Source: PWPS01 sp964573145 (GTDB lineage: Bacteria; Patescibacteriota; Minisyncoccia; Minisyncoccales; PWPS01). Taken from it: a stretch of DNA of 8,874 bases. Made by a program: the position numbers and the translations under genes. The stretch lies in assembly GCA_964573145.1 (NCBI GenBank), contig CAZNIM010000029.1:1-8874 (forward strand). The letters are read 5' to 3'. This document shows, piece after piece, positions 1-6,862 of the stretch. Position 1 is the stretch's first letter. Every line of letters starts with the position of its first letter. The notes beneath the pieces are model-generated. The model had not been told where the DNA came from, made no database searches, and saw nothing but the letters and a program-made list of their open reading frames with translations.

Positions 1-1
1 T

Positions 2-304
2 GAAGCGAGAAGGGTTTTAAAAAGCGGAGGCAAGTTGAAGCTTTCGGTTTGGGATCTGCTTTCTACCGACAAGCCGATTTACCGACGAAACCTGAAAGAG
101 AAGCTGAGCGGAAAGATCGGTCTTAGAGATATCTTTTTACCCTGGAAGAATGAAGCGGGAGAAGTGGTTACCGAAAGATATTATCACGCTTTTAAAGAGA
201 GTGAGCTTTCCCGCTTGGCCGAAAAAGCCGAACTGAAAGAAGTCGAAGTTTTTAAGAAGGGAGAAGGCGTAAAGTCAACAATATTTCTTTTTGCAAAAAG
301 ATGA
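2..304 (+). CDS. SAM-dependent methyltransferase, C-terminal part (5' end outside window)
   Basis: The reading frame is open to the left edge, so this is the last ~100 residues of a longer protein. The fragment opens with EARRVLKSGGKLKLSVWD, the usual class I SAM methyltransferase segment (E-x-x-R-V-L-K-x-G-G, then a beta strand) that lies after the SAM-binding part. It continues with IFLPWKN and RYYHAF, which resemble the region of Trm9/ALKBH8-like tRNA wobble-uridine methyltransferases, and ends with a short strand, TIFLFAKR. The TTG at 35 is internal to the domain and is not a likely start. The SAM-binding glycine motif lies outside the window, so substrate and activity cannot be judged. 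The stop overlaps the next gene's ATG (ATGA), which implies co-translation. Class I methyltransferase is fairly sure; a tRNA substrate is a guess by resemblance. Confidence 0.75.
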   Translation, partial: EARRVLKSGGKLKLSVWDLLSTDKPIYRRNLKEKLSGKIGLRDIFLPWKNEAGEVVTERYYHAFKESELSRLAEKAELKEVEVFKKGEGVKSTIFLFAKR

Positions 305-633
305 ATATCAAAATAAAAGAAGATAAAAAGATAAGCGTAGCTGACAAGCAGTATGAAGAAAGTGTTGTTGTCAGCAGTAAAGGAGAGATATTTTCTTGGG
401 ATATAAAAAGCGAAAAGATCAGAGTTGAAGACTTAAAACAGTTTCCATTGGAAGAAGTAAAGTTTTTAATAGTGGCAAAAGGAGAAAAGGTAAAAAATAT
501 AGACTTTTCCGCTCAAAACTTTTTAAAAGAAAAAGGAATTTTTCTTTTCGTCGATGATTTAAAGCAGGGAGTGAAGGCTTTTAATTTTTTATCTCGTTCG
601 GAAAAAGTTTTAGCCGCTTTTGACTTGAGTTAG
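301..633 (+). CDS. Mth938-like (DUF498/NDUFAF3-type) small protein
   Basis: This 110-residue protein matches the plan of the Mth938-like family. A central segment, EEVKFLIVAKGEK (about residues 50-63), corresponds to the family's strand 'eevevlivG.G'. NFLKEKGIFLFV follows ('eylkekgievev'), then AFNFLSRSEKVLAAFDL, which matches the conserved 'tYN.L..EgrrVaaalh' ending. The usual YN is FN and the usual EGRR is RSEK here, so it is a divergent member. Family members are small single-domain proteins of uncertain role in bacteria; the eukaryotic relative NDUFAF3 is a complex I assembly factor, which need not apply here. The ATG overlaps the methyltransferase stop by four bases, and no Shine-Dalgarno is visible before it. 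Family assignment is moderately confident and function is unknown. Confidence 0.62.
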   Translation: MNIKIKEDKKISVADKQYEESVVVSSKGEIFSWDIKSEKIRVEDLKQFPLEEVKFLIVAKGEKVKNIDFSAQNFLKEKGIFLFVDDLKQGVKAFNFLSRSEKVLAAFDLS

Positions 634-646
634 AGGGTTTCGAGGG

Positions 647-674
647 TTGACAAAGAGTTAAAAAAAGGTAGTAT
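647..674 (+). promoter_or_regulatory. Putative sigma70-type promoter for the greA operon
   Basis: A perfect -35 box TTGACA lies at 647-652 and is followed after 16 bases by TAGTAT (669-674) as the -10. An alternative -10, TATTAC at 672-677, would give a 19-base spacer. It sits just after the stop of the Mth938-like gene and points at greA. Transcription would start near 681, giving a leader of about 140 bases before the greA ATG. No convincing terminator separates it from the upstream pair, so read-through is also possible. Confidence 0.6.
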
Positions 675-785
675 TACTTAACCACCATCGTAACGGTTTT
701 TAGCGAAGATCGAGAGACGAAAGCAAGCCCTTTTTATTAAGTCCGGAGCTTTTCGGGGCTGTTGATTTCCAAAGCATTTAATCTC

Positions 786-810
786 AATCTCCCCGAAGCA
801 AAGGGAGATT
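786..810 (+). promoter_or_regulatory. Perfect 8-bp inverted repeat in the greA leader
   Basis: AATCTCCC (786-793) and GGGAGATT (803-810) pair perfectly around a 9-base loop. The right arm contains GGGAG (803-807), the only Shine-Dalgarno-like sequence before the greA ATG at 822, although its 14-base spacing is long. The hairpin would hide this site. It is followed by TTTAATTTTA, so it could also act as a weak terminator or attenuator, but the interrupted T run argues against strong termination. The structure is seen directly; regulation is inferred. Confidence 0.45.
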
Positions 811-821
811 TAATTTTAGAT

Positions 822-1277
822 ATGAATAAAAAATATCATTTGACGGAACAGGGACTCACACGATTAAAAGACGAGCTGGACAAGCTGATTGAAAAGCGAA
901 AAGAAAAGACCAAGGGAGAGGTTCCCGGTGTTTTACATTCGGAAGACCTGAACCCGGAATATCTTGATTTTCGAGAAAAGATTCATTTTTTGGAAAGGAG
1001 AATAGTAAAGCTGAAAGAGGTAATTAAAAATGCAGAAATTATAGAGCCTCCCGAAGACAAAAAAGAGATCAGATTGGGGGCTAAAATTTTAGTGGAAGCC
1101 GACGGACAGGAAGATGAGTTCATACTGGTCGGCTCACTGGAGGCCGATCCGGCGGAAGGAAAGATATCCGATGAATCCCTGGTCGGAAAGAAGCTCTTGG
1201 GAAAGAAGACGGGAGAAGAGGTTAAGGTTTCCTGCAAGGTGGAAACGGTTTATAAAATTAAAAAAGTTGAATATTGA
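822..1277 (+). CDS. greA: GreA/GreB-type transcript cleavage factor
   Basis: A 151-residue protein with the two-part Gre layout. The N-terminal antiparallel coiled coil (about residues 6-75) opens with the typical YHLTEQGLTRLKDELDKL. The C-terminal FKBP-like domain has GAKILVEADG, then VGSLEADPAEGKISDESLVG and KKLLGKKTGEEV, matching the family pattern 'GS.EADp..g.IS..SPlG..LlGk..Gd.V'. Gre factors enter the RNA polymerase secondary channel and stimulate cleavage of backtracked RNA. The usual tip motif DLSENAEY appears as the shorter EDLNPEY (about residues 41-47), so the placement of the two acidic catalytic residues differs. The ATG at 822 is chosen because the family begins at 'YhLT..G'; an in-frame TTG at 762 would add 20 residues not typical of the family. 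It is the first gene of the plus-strand run, one base before the HD gene. Confidence 0.88.
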   Translation: MNKKYHLTEQGLTRLKDELDKLIEKRKEKTKGEVPGVLHSEDLNPEYLDFREKIHFLERRIVKLKEVIKNAEIIEPPEDKKEIRLGAKILVEADGQEDEFILVGSLEADPAEGKISDESLVGKKLLGKKTGEEVKVSCKVETVYKIKKVEY

Positions 1278-1278
1278 G

Positions 1279-1923
1279 ATGAAAAATATTTTTCACTTCA
1301 TATCGGAAATCGGGAAGCTTAAAGCGGACGGAAGGAGAGGATGGAAGCTTCACGAGATAAAAGATCCGGAAACTACTGCCTCTCACAGCTTTCAGATGGC
1401 GATGCTCGTTTTGGTTTTGGGAATGAAAAAGGATAAAGATTTCGATTTGGAAAGAGCGATTAAAATGGCTCTGATTCATGATATCTGTGAAGTGTATTCT
1501 CCCGATTTGACTTCATATGATGCAGCGGGGATCGATGAAGAAGATGAGTTTACCAAGGAAGACGTCGATTCACTGGTTCCCAAAAAGACGAGACCGACCA
1601 CCAAGCAGAGAAGAAAGATGAAGAGAGTAAAGGAAGAGCTGGAGAAAGAAGCGATTGAAAAGTTAACTGAAGATTTGCCGGCGGAGATAGGAGGAGAGAT
1701 CAGAGAAATTTGGGAAGAGTACGAGAAAAGAGTTACTCCGGAAAGCAAGTTCGTAAAACAGGCCGACCACATGATAAACTTGATGCAGGGAATAGAGTAT
1801 TGGAAGCAAGGATATGAAGAAATAGAACATAATTTATGGATAAGGAGAGCGAAAGAAGTTTTTGATGATCCGGAACTGAAGGACTTTCTAATTGAATTGG
1901 AAAAATCTCTTTCGCGGCCTTAA
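1279..1923 (+). CDS. HD-domain phosphohydrolase (YfbR/HDDC2-like)
   Basis: A 214-residue all-helical HD-superfamily protein. It follows the YfbR/HDDC2 pattern: FISEIGKLKADGRRGW at the N-terminus, DPETTASHSFQMA with H36, then MALIHDICE with the H67-D68 doublet, and KQADHMINLMQ with D163. These are the four metal-binding positions of the HD fold. Relatives remove 5'-phosphate from deoxynucleoside monophosphates, so a nucleotide clean-up role is plausible, but the substrate is not proven. A charged stretch of about 50 residues (about 90-140, rich in K and E) separates the HD doublet from the last Asp and is longer than in the compact relatives. The ATG at 1279 lies one base after the greA stop; the frame is open upstream, but that part overlaps greA in another frame and is not family-like. 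Confidence 0.8.
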   Translation: MKNIFHFISEIGKLKADGRRGWKLHEIKDPETTASHSFQMAMLVLVLGMKKDKDFDLERAIKMALIHDICEVYSPDLTSYDAAGIDEEDEFTKEDVDSLVPKKTRPTTKQRRKMKRVKEELEKEAIEKLTEDLPAEIGGEIREIWEEYEKRVTPESKFVKQADHMINLMQGIEYWKQGYEEIEHNLWIRRAKEVFDDPELKDFLIELEKSLSRP

Positions 1924-1929
1924 GTCTTC

Positions 1930-2523
1930 ATGCACAAGCCCAACAAGCTGATAGTCAATTTTATACTCTCCGATTTTTTTCTTCAATCCGGATGGGGTTT
2001 CGTCGGTCCGGTTTTTGCTATTTTTTTAACTGAAAATATAGCCGGAGCGACTATCGGTACCGTCGGTTTGGCCTCGGGAGTTTTCTGGATAACCAAGTCG
2101 ACGGCTCAACCTTTTACTTCCAGAGTTATGGACCTGGTCAAGGGAGAAGAGGACGATGTTAATTTTTTAATAGCCGGATTGGTCGCCTTAAGTTTTCTAT
2201 CTTTCGGATACATACTGGCCTCCAATATTTGGCATATATTCATAATAGAGTTTTTGAGAGGCTTGGCTCAAGCTTGTGTAGTTCCCGCTTGGTACGGGAT
2301 GTTCGCCCATTACGTCGACCCCGACTGGAGATCTTTCACTTGGGCGATGCACAGCACCTTTATCGGATACGCTATCGGATTTACGGCTATTTTCGGGGGA
2401 ATGATTGCTCAGAGAATAGGATTTACGGCCGTCTTTTCACTGGTTGCCGTCTCGGCTCTCATCTCGGCTCTCATAGTTCAAAGATTAAAAGTCAACAATA
2501 TTGAAATATTAAATGCTGAATAA
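1930..2523 (+). CDS. MFS-like membrane protein, six-helix half-length
   Basis: A 197-residue hydrophobic protein with about six predicted membrane helices (roughly residues 8-30, 38-58, 76-96, 100-122, 138-160, 163-183). Features fit the N-terminal half of a major facilitator transporter: a charged loop between helices 2 and 3 (SRVMDLVKGEEDD, a motif-A-like position), an Arg-Gly at the start of the fourth helix region (FLRGLAQ, motif-B-like), and GGMIAQRIGFTAVF before the last helix. Full MFS transporters have twelve helices and about 400 residues. No second half exists here, because polX starts 11 bases before the stop. It may work as a homodimer or a non-canonical membrane protein; the substrate is unknown. 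It starts six bases after the HD gene, with no visible Shine-Dalgarno. Confidence 0.72.
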   Translation: MHKPNKLIVNFILSDFFLQSGWGFVGPVFAIFLTENIAGATIGTVGLASGVFWITKSTAQPFTSRVMDLVKGEEDDVNFLIAGLVALSFLSFGYILASNIWHIFIIEFLRGLAQACVVPAWYGMFAHYVDPDWRSFTWAMHSTFIGYAIGFTAIFGGMIAQRIGFTAVFSLVAVSALISALIVQRLKVNNIEILNAE

Positions 2524-4234
2524 AGAGATAGCCCAGCAGCTCGATAAAATTGCCGATTACTTGGAGATGGAAGAGATAGACTATAAACCCTTCGCTTACC
2601 GAAGGGCTTCTTCTTCGATATCGGAATTGAGTGAAGATATTGAAGAGATTTACGAAGAGAAAGGAAGAGAGGGAATAGAAGAAATTAACGGAGTCGGAAA
2701 AAATATTGCCGACAAGATAGAAGAATTCATCTTGACCGGAGAGATGGAGTATTTGGAGAATTTAAAGGCTAAATTTCCGGTTGATTTGGATAATCTTCTC
2801 CGAGTTGAAGGACTGGGACCGAAGAGTATTAAGAAGCTTTTTAAAGAGCTTAATGTTCGCAATCTATCCGATTTGGAAAAGGCGACAAAAGAAGGTGAAA
2901 TAGCCTCTTTGAGCGGTTTTGGAGAAAAAACGGAGAAAAATATAAGAGAAGCGATCGAGTTTTTAAAAAAGGATGAAGGAAAGTGGCTTTTGGGGGAAGT
3001 CTTTTCCGACTCGGAAGCGATTTTTAGTCGATTGGAGAAACTTAAAGAAACTGAAAAGATAAGCTTTGCCGGTTCGCTCAGAAGAAAGAAAGAGACCGTC
3101 GGAGATGTTGATATTTTGGTTTCGGCGAAAAAAGCGGAAGAGATCATCGATTGTTTTGTCGGCTATGAAGGAGTTTTGAAGACTTTGAGTAAAGGAGAAA
3201 CGAGATCTTCGATTCGTTTGAAATCGGGCTTCAATGTCGACTTGCGAGTGGTCGGAAAAAACAGTTTCGGATCGGCTCTTCAGTATTTTACCGGCTCAAA
3301 AGAGCACAATATAAAACTGAGAAGAATTGCAAATGAGAAAGGGATGAAGCTTAATGAGTACGGCCTTTTTAAAGACGGAAGGAGAGTTGCCGGAAGAGAA
3401 GAAGAAAAGATTTATTCACTTCTGGGACTTTCTTTTGTTCCTCCCGAGCTGAGAGAAGACAGAGGAGAGGTGGAAGCTTATTTAAAAGGAGAAGAGCTTG
3501 AACTGGTAACTCAAAAAGATATAAAGGGAGAGCTTCATATGCATACCACGTGGACCGGTGGAGCACAAACGGTAGAAGAGATGGCTAAAAGAGGAGAAGA
3601 GCTCGGCTACGAGTATATCGGAATAGCGGATCACACCGAATTTTTAAGAATTGAAAACGGGCTGAACGCCGAAGATTTGGAAAAGCAGAGGGCGGAGATA
3701 AAAGAGGTTGACGCGATGATGAAGATAAAGATATTTCAAGGTTGCGAAGCTAACATTCTTAAAGACGGATCTTTGGATATCGACGACGAGGCTCTTGAAA
3801 AGTTGGATTATGTAATTGCCGGAATTCACTCCAATTTTAAGATGGATCGAGAAGAGATGACTGCCAGAGTGGTAAAGGCGATTAAGCATCCGTTGGTAAA
3901 AATAATATCCCATCCGACGGGAAGGTTGATTAAAAGAAGAGAATCACTCGATTTGGATATGGTCGCGATTTTTAATGAAGCTAAAAAAGCCGGTGTGGTT
4001 TTAGAGATAAATTCTTCTCCGCATCGACTCGATCTTAGAGATACGGACATAAAAAGGTGTGTGGAAATGAATATTCCGATGATAATAAATAGCGATGCTC
4101 ATCACGTTGATCAGCTTGAAAATATCTCTTTTGGAATAGGTCAAGCGAGAAGAGGGTGGGCGGAAAAAAAGAACATCATAAACAGCAAAAGTAAAGAGGA
4201 GTTGAAAAAGTTTTTTAAAAGCGATGAGAATTAA
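2513..4234 (+). CDS. polX: DNA polymerase/3'-5' exonuclease PolX
   Basis: A 573-residue protein with full bacterial PolX architecture. Helix-hairpin-helix elements are visible near residues 58-77 (INGVGKNIADKI), 98-113 (VEGLGPKSIKKL) and 133-148 (LSGFGEKTEKNI). The polymerase-beta palm has G187-S188 and the metal-binding aspartates D198 and D200 (GDVDILV), with the third at D243 (FNVDLRVV). The C-terminal PHP domain has H342 and H344 (LHMH), H374 (ADH), E412 (GCEAN), H439 (GIHS), H467 (SHP), D528 and H530 (SDAH). PolX enzymes fill short gaps in base-excision repair and use the PHP domain as a Mn-dependent exonuclease and end-processing activity. The Asp expected soon after HxH (HSxxSDG in relatives) is Gly349 here. 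The start overlaps the MFS gene by 11 bases and the end overlaps the next gene by 11 bases. Confidence 0.93.
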   Translation: MLNKEIAQQLDKIADYLEMEEIDYKPFAYRRASSSISELSEDIEEIYEEKGREGIEEINGVGKNIADKIEEFILTGEMEYLENLKAKFPVDLDNLLRVEGLGPKSIKKLFKELNVRNLSDLEKATKEGEIASLSGFGEKTEKNIREAIEFLKKDEGKWLLGEVFSDSEAIFSRLEKLKETEKISFAGSLRRKKETVGDVDILVSAKKAEEIIDCFVGYEGVLKTLSKGETRSSIRLKSGFNVDLRVVGKNSFGSALQYFTGSKEHNIKLRRIANEKGMKLNEYGLFKDGRRVAGREEEKIYSLLGLSFVPPELREDRGEVEAYLKGEELELVTQKDIKGELHMHTTWTGGAQTVEEMAKRGEELGYEYIGIADHTEFLRIENGLNAEDLEKQRAEIKEVDAMMKIKIFQGCEANILKDGSLDIDDEALEKLDYVIAGIHSNFKMDREEMTARVVKAIKHPLVKIISHPTGRLIKRRESLDLDMVAIFNEAKKAGVVLEINSSPHRLDLRDTDIKRCVEMNIPMIINSDAHHVDQLENISFGIGQARRGWAEKKNIINSKSKEELKKFFKSDEN

Positions 4235-6062
4235 AAAGAAACAGATAATTTTAACGGTCCCGATCCTTTTTTTTGTTTTCTTTCCTCTTTTTATCGAGGA
4301 AAGTTCAAGGGAAGTCTTTAATCAAACTTTTATTGAAAATACCGAATTCCCTTTTTTTTGCGGAATTCAACTTGAAAAGGGACGTTTTCAAACGGATAAT
4401 TTGGCTGAGCACTGTCAAGATGACAGCTTGGAGACCGCTTCTTTGGAGGCGATTTTATTGAAGAGTTCGGTAAAGGATGATTTGGGAGTCGCATTTTTAA
4501 AATTAACAATCGACGAAAAAGAGAGATATTTTATCTTTGCTCTCAATCATGATAATTTTTTAGCAAATCGTGAAATCGAAAAAGATATTTATGATTTGAA
4601 GATAGAGGAGGGAAAGATTGTTTTGAACGATTCGATTTACAGAATAATCGATGGGCGACTCGAAGAGATTGTCGAAGAGAAAAAAGAGCTTGTTTTTCCC
4701 GGAGGTCAATTCAGTCTTCGCATTCCTGAAAATTGGGAAGTGAAAAGAAATGAAAAAGAATATCATTTTTATCACCGGGAAGCGGAGCCGAGCGCGGTTC
4801 TTTTATCTTCTTCTCTTGATTTCGAATTGATAAATGATGAATACCGACGAGAGTTTGAAGAAATAAAAAAGAGCTTTACACCCTTCGAAATAAAAAATAT
4901 GGCCGATTATCGATTTTTTACCGACGACCTCGATCATTATCTGGAAGTAAATACGGTAAACGGAAAGATAAATTATTTTGAAAACGGAGTAAATAAAGAG
5001 AGTTTCAACATATTGGCTTCGGGAGATCCGAACAATTGGAATGCAACCCCTTCGGGAATGTATCAAATTCTCTCCAAGGAAGGTTTGCGCTTTTCTACCG
5101 AATCTTCCGTTTACATGCCGTTTTCAATGCGAATTTACGGAAAATATTTAATTCATGGAGAAGCTTATTTTCCGTCCGGAGTTCCTTACGTTTCTGAAGT
5201 TTCGGGAGGGTGTGTCAGGGTTAGAAATGAAGAAATGGTTCATCTTTACGAAAAAGTCGAACCAGAATTACCGGTAGTGGTGATAAGTCATGAGAATGAA
5301 AAATTTACTCCCTATCAAGATAATTTTGAACCTTTCGATAGTAATTTTGAATCCTTGCTGGTTGTCGATATCGATTCCGGACATGTTCTTTTTGGAAAAA
5401 AAGCGAAAGAGAAGAGGGTGGCTAATGCGATAAACTCGATAATGACTTCGATGGTGGCTGTTGAAAATATGGGATCAACCAGAAGAATAACGGTTAGAAA
5501 ATATATGCTCGGTGCCGATCGATTCAATCTTATAGTTCCGGGGAGAAGCTTCAGGTTGATCGATTTAATTTCTCCGGCACTGATTGAAAATTCCGATCCG
5601 GCGATTAGGATTTTGAGTCATTATCTGGGAAGAGACAACACTTTATCCCTGATGAATGAAAAAGCCGCTTCAATCGGAATGAAAGATACCGAAATATTCT
5701 TTTTCCCGGAAACGGGATACAAGTCGATTTCAACCGCTTCCGATCTTTATTATCTGGCTTACTACTTAAAAAATAGCAGAAAACCTCTTTTGGATATATC
5801 AAGAGGAGTTTGGGTGCCGAATATCAATTACGGAGTTTTTCCCGGACTTCAAAATAAAAATATTTTTTACGGGTTGGATAATTTTTCCGGCGGGCAAGTC
5901 GATTCGGGAGAGGATGGGTACAGTGGCTTTTTTATATTTGACTTGGAGATAAATCAAGAGGAGAGAAAGGTGGCAATCACCTTTTCCGGCGCGGAAAATA
6001 GGGATGAGGTTAGAAGAGAGATTATTAATATAAAAGAATGGCTCGAAAGAGCTTTCAAGTAG
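4224..6062 (+). CDS. Membrane-anchored L,D-transpeptidase fused to a degenerate S11-like domain
   Basis: A 612-residue exported protein. Residues 1-6 are basic and 7-25 form a single hydrophobic helix (signal anchor or uncleaved signal peptide); two cysteines, C46 and C64, could form a disulfide. Residues about 155-230 contain FSLRIPENWEV, reminiscent of PsbP/DcrB-like folds (tentative). Residues about 235-352 are a YkuD L,D-transpeptidase domain with IHG (H311) and SGGCVRV (catalytic C330). It would form 3-3 peptidoglycan cross-links or attach proteins outside the membrane. Residues about 372-590 follow the plan of S11 D,D-carboxypeptidases (LLVVDIDSGHVLF, IMTSMVAVENM), but the three active-site motifs are altered: SxxK is A402-I-N-S405, SxN is E455-N-S457, and KTG is Q558-V-D560. 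This half is probably inactive as a penicillin-binding enzyme and may bind muropeptide stems. The gene overlaps polX by 11 bases and precedes the Nudix gene by one base. Confidence 0.85.
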   Translation: MRIKKKQIILTVPILFFVFFPLFIEESSREVFNQTFIENTEFPFFCGIQLEKGRFQTDNLAEHCQDDSLETASLEAILLKSSVKDDLGVAFLKLTIDEKERYFIFALNHDNFLANREIEKDIYDLKIEEGKIVLNDSIYRIIDGRLEEIVEEKKELVFPGGQFSLRIPENWEVKRNEKEYHFYHREAEPSAVLLSSSLDFELINDEYRREFEEIKKSFTPFEIKNMADYRFFTDDLDHYLEVNTVNGKINYFENGVNKESFNILASGDPNNWNATPSGMYQILSKEGLRFSTESSVYMPFSMRIYGKYLIHGEAYFPSGVPYVSEVSGGCVRVRNEEMVHLYEKVEPELPVVVISHENEKFTPYQDNFEPFDSNFESLLVVDIDSGHVLFGKKAKEKRVANAINSIMTSMVAVENMGSTRRITVRKYMLGADRFNLIVPGRSFRLIDLISPALIENSDPAIRILSHYLGRDNTLSLMNEKAASIGMKDTEIFFFPETGYKSISTASDLYYLAYYLKNSRKPLLDISRGVWVPNINYGVFPGLQNKNIFYGLDNFSGGQVDSGEDGYSGFFIFDLEINQEERKVAITFSGAENRDEVRREIINIKEWLERAFK

Positions 6063-6063
6063 G

Positions 6064-6492
6064 ATGATAATGGAAAAATCGGCCGGAGTCGTCGTTTACA
6101 GAATGGAAGAAAAAGAGCCTCTTTTTCTTCTTTTAAAATATCCGCCGAGAGACGGAAGGAACGACTATTGGGGTCTTCCCAAAGGCCACATCGAAAAAGG
6201 AGAAAAACCGGCGGAAGCGGCCCGTAGGGAGCTTTGCGAAGAGACGGGAGTAAAAGAGAAAGAGATTAAAATTAACCCCGATTTTAAAGAGTGGACCAAG
6301 TATATATTTAAAAAAGACCGTCAACCGGTCTTCAAGATAGTGATATATTTTTTAGCGGAAACTAAAAAGGAGACCGTGAAGATCTCCGAGGAGCACGTCG
6401 ATTATCGGTGGACAACCTTCAAAGAAGCAAAAAAATTAATTCCCTTTGAAGACACCGTTAAGATAATCGAAAAAGCCAAAAAATTTATTTAA
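6064..6492 (+). CDS. Nudix hydrolase (Ap4A/(d)NTP pyrophosphohydrolase-like)
   Basis: A 142-residue single-domain Nudix protein. The full Nudix box lies at residues 41-63: G41, E47, R55-E56, E59-E60 and G62-V63, matching GX5EX7REUXEEXGU. It is preceded by WGLPKGHIEKGE, typical of Ap4A hydrolase and MutT-like members. The N-terminus MEKSAGVVVYR is the usual first strand ('kSAGaVvfr'). The protein should hydrolyse a nucleoside diphosphate linked to another moiety; the exact substrate cannot be read. ATG 6064 follows the upstream stop by one base. A second in-frame ATG at 6070 is better spaced from AGGA at 6061-6064 and may be the true start. The stop overlaps the 3' end of convergent rplT by eight bases. 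It is last in the plus-strand operon. Confidence 0.9.
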   Translation: MIMEKSAGVVVYRMEEKEPLFLLLKYPPRDGRNDYWGLPKGHIEKGEKPAEAARRELCEETGVKEKEIKINPDFKEWTKYIFKKDRQPVFKIVIYFLAETKKETVKISEEHVDYRWTTFKEAKKLIPFEDTVKIIEKAKKFI

Positions 6493-6829
6493 CCTCTTCT
6501 ACCAATTGTGAAAAAAGATCGGAATCTTTCTTGGCCAGTGAAGCCAAGATTTTTCTATCCAAAGCGATATTTTCTTGGTTCAGCTTGTGTATGAACTTGC
6601 TGTAAGATATTCCGTTTTGGCGGCAAGCGGCATTAATTTGAGTTTGCCACTTTCTTCGAAAATCTCTCTTTTTCGTTTTTCTGTCTCGGTACTTGTAGGT
6701 CCAGGATTTAAGCAAAGCTTCTTTTGCTGCCTTGTATTTGTTTTTTCTTCCCCACTTGAAACCTTTGGTTTCTTTAATTACCTTTTTCTTGCGGGCTTTT
6801 TTAATTTTTCCTCTCTTTACTCTGGGCAT
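6485..6829 (-). CDS. rplT: 50S ribosomal protein L20
   Basis: A 114-residue basic protein with the L20 signature: start MPRVKRGKIKKARKKKV, then YKYRDRKTKKRDFRRKWQTQINAA, GISYSKFIHKL and DRKILASLA. L20 binds 23S rRNA early in 50S assembly, and in several bacteria represses its own operon by binding the mRNA leader. Length is near the usual 115-120. It is the last gene of smpB-ssrA-infC-rpmI-rplT, 33 bases after rpmI, with no Shine-Dalgarno visible. No intrinsic terminator follows it; its last codons overlap the convergent Nudix gene. Confidence 0.96.
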   Translation of the reverse strand: MPRVKRGKIKKARKKKVIKETKGFKWGRKNKYKAAKEALLKSWTYKYRDRKTKKRDFRRKWQTQINAACRQNGISYSKFIHKLNQENIALDRKILASLAKKDSDLFSQLVEEVK

Positions 6830-6862
6830 GACATTTGTTTATTTAATGGATTTTTCCGGTGA

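Noticed and set aside
680..760. Possible tRNA or small structured RNA in the greA leader
   Set aside because: There is no acceptor/T-arm pairing and no GGTTCGA-type T-loop on either strand; only weak isolated stems are present.
762..821. TTG-started 20-residue N-terminal extension of the Gre factor
   Set aside because: Gre proteins begin a few residues before 'YhLT..G', and the extension overlaps the hairpin and leader. ATG at 822 fits the family length.
6505..6545. Hairpin AAAGAT/ATCTTT followed on the minus strand by a T run, as a terminator
   Set aside because: It lies inside the rplT coding sequence, encoding the normal L20 C-terminus, and its stem is AT-only with six pairs.
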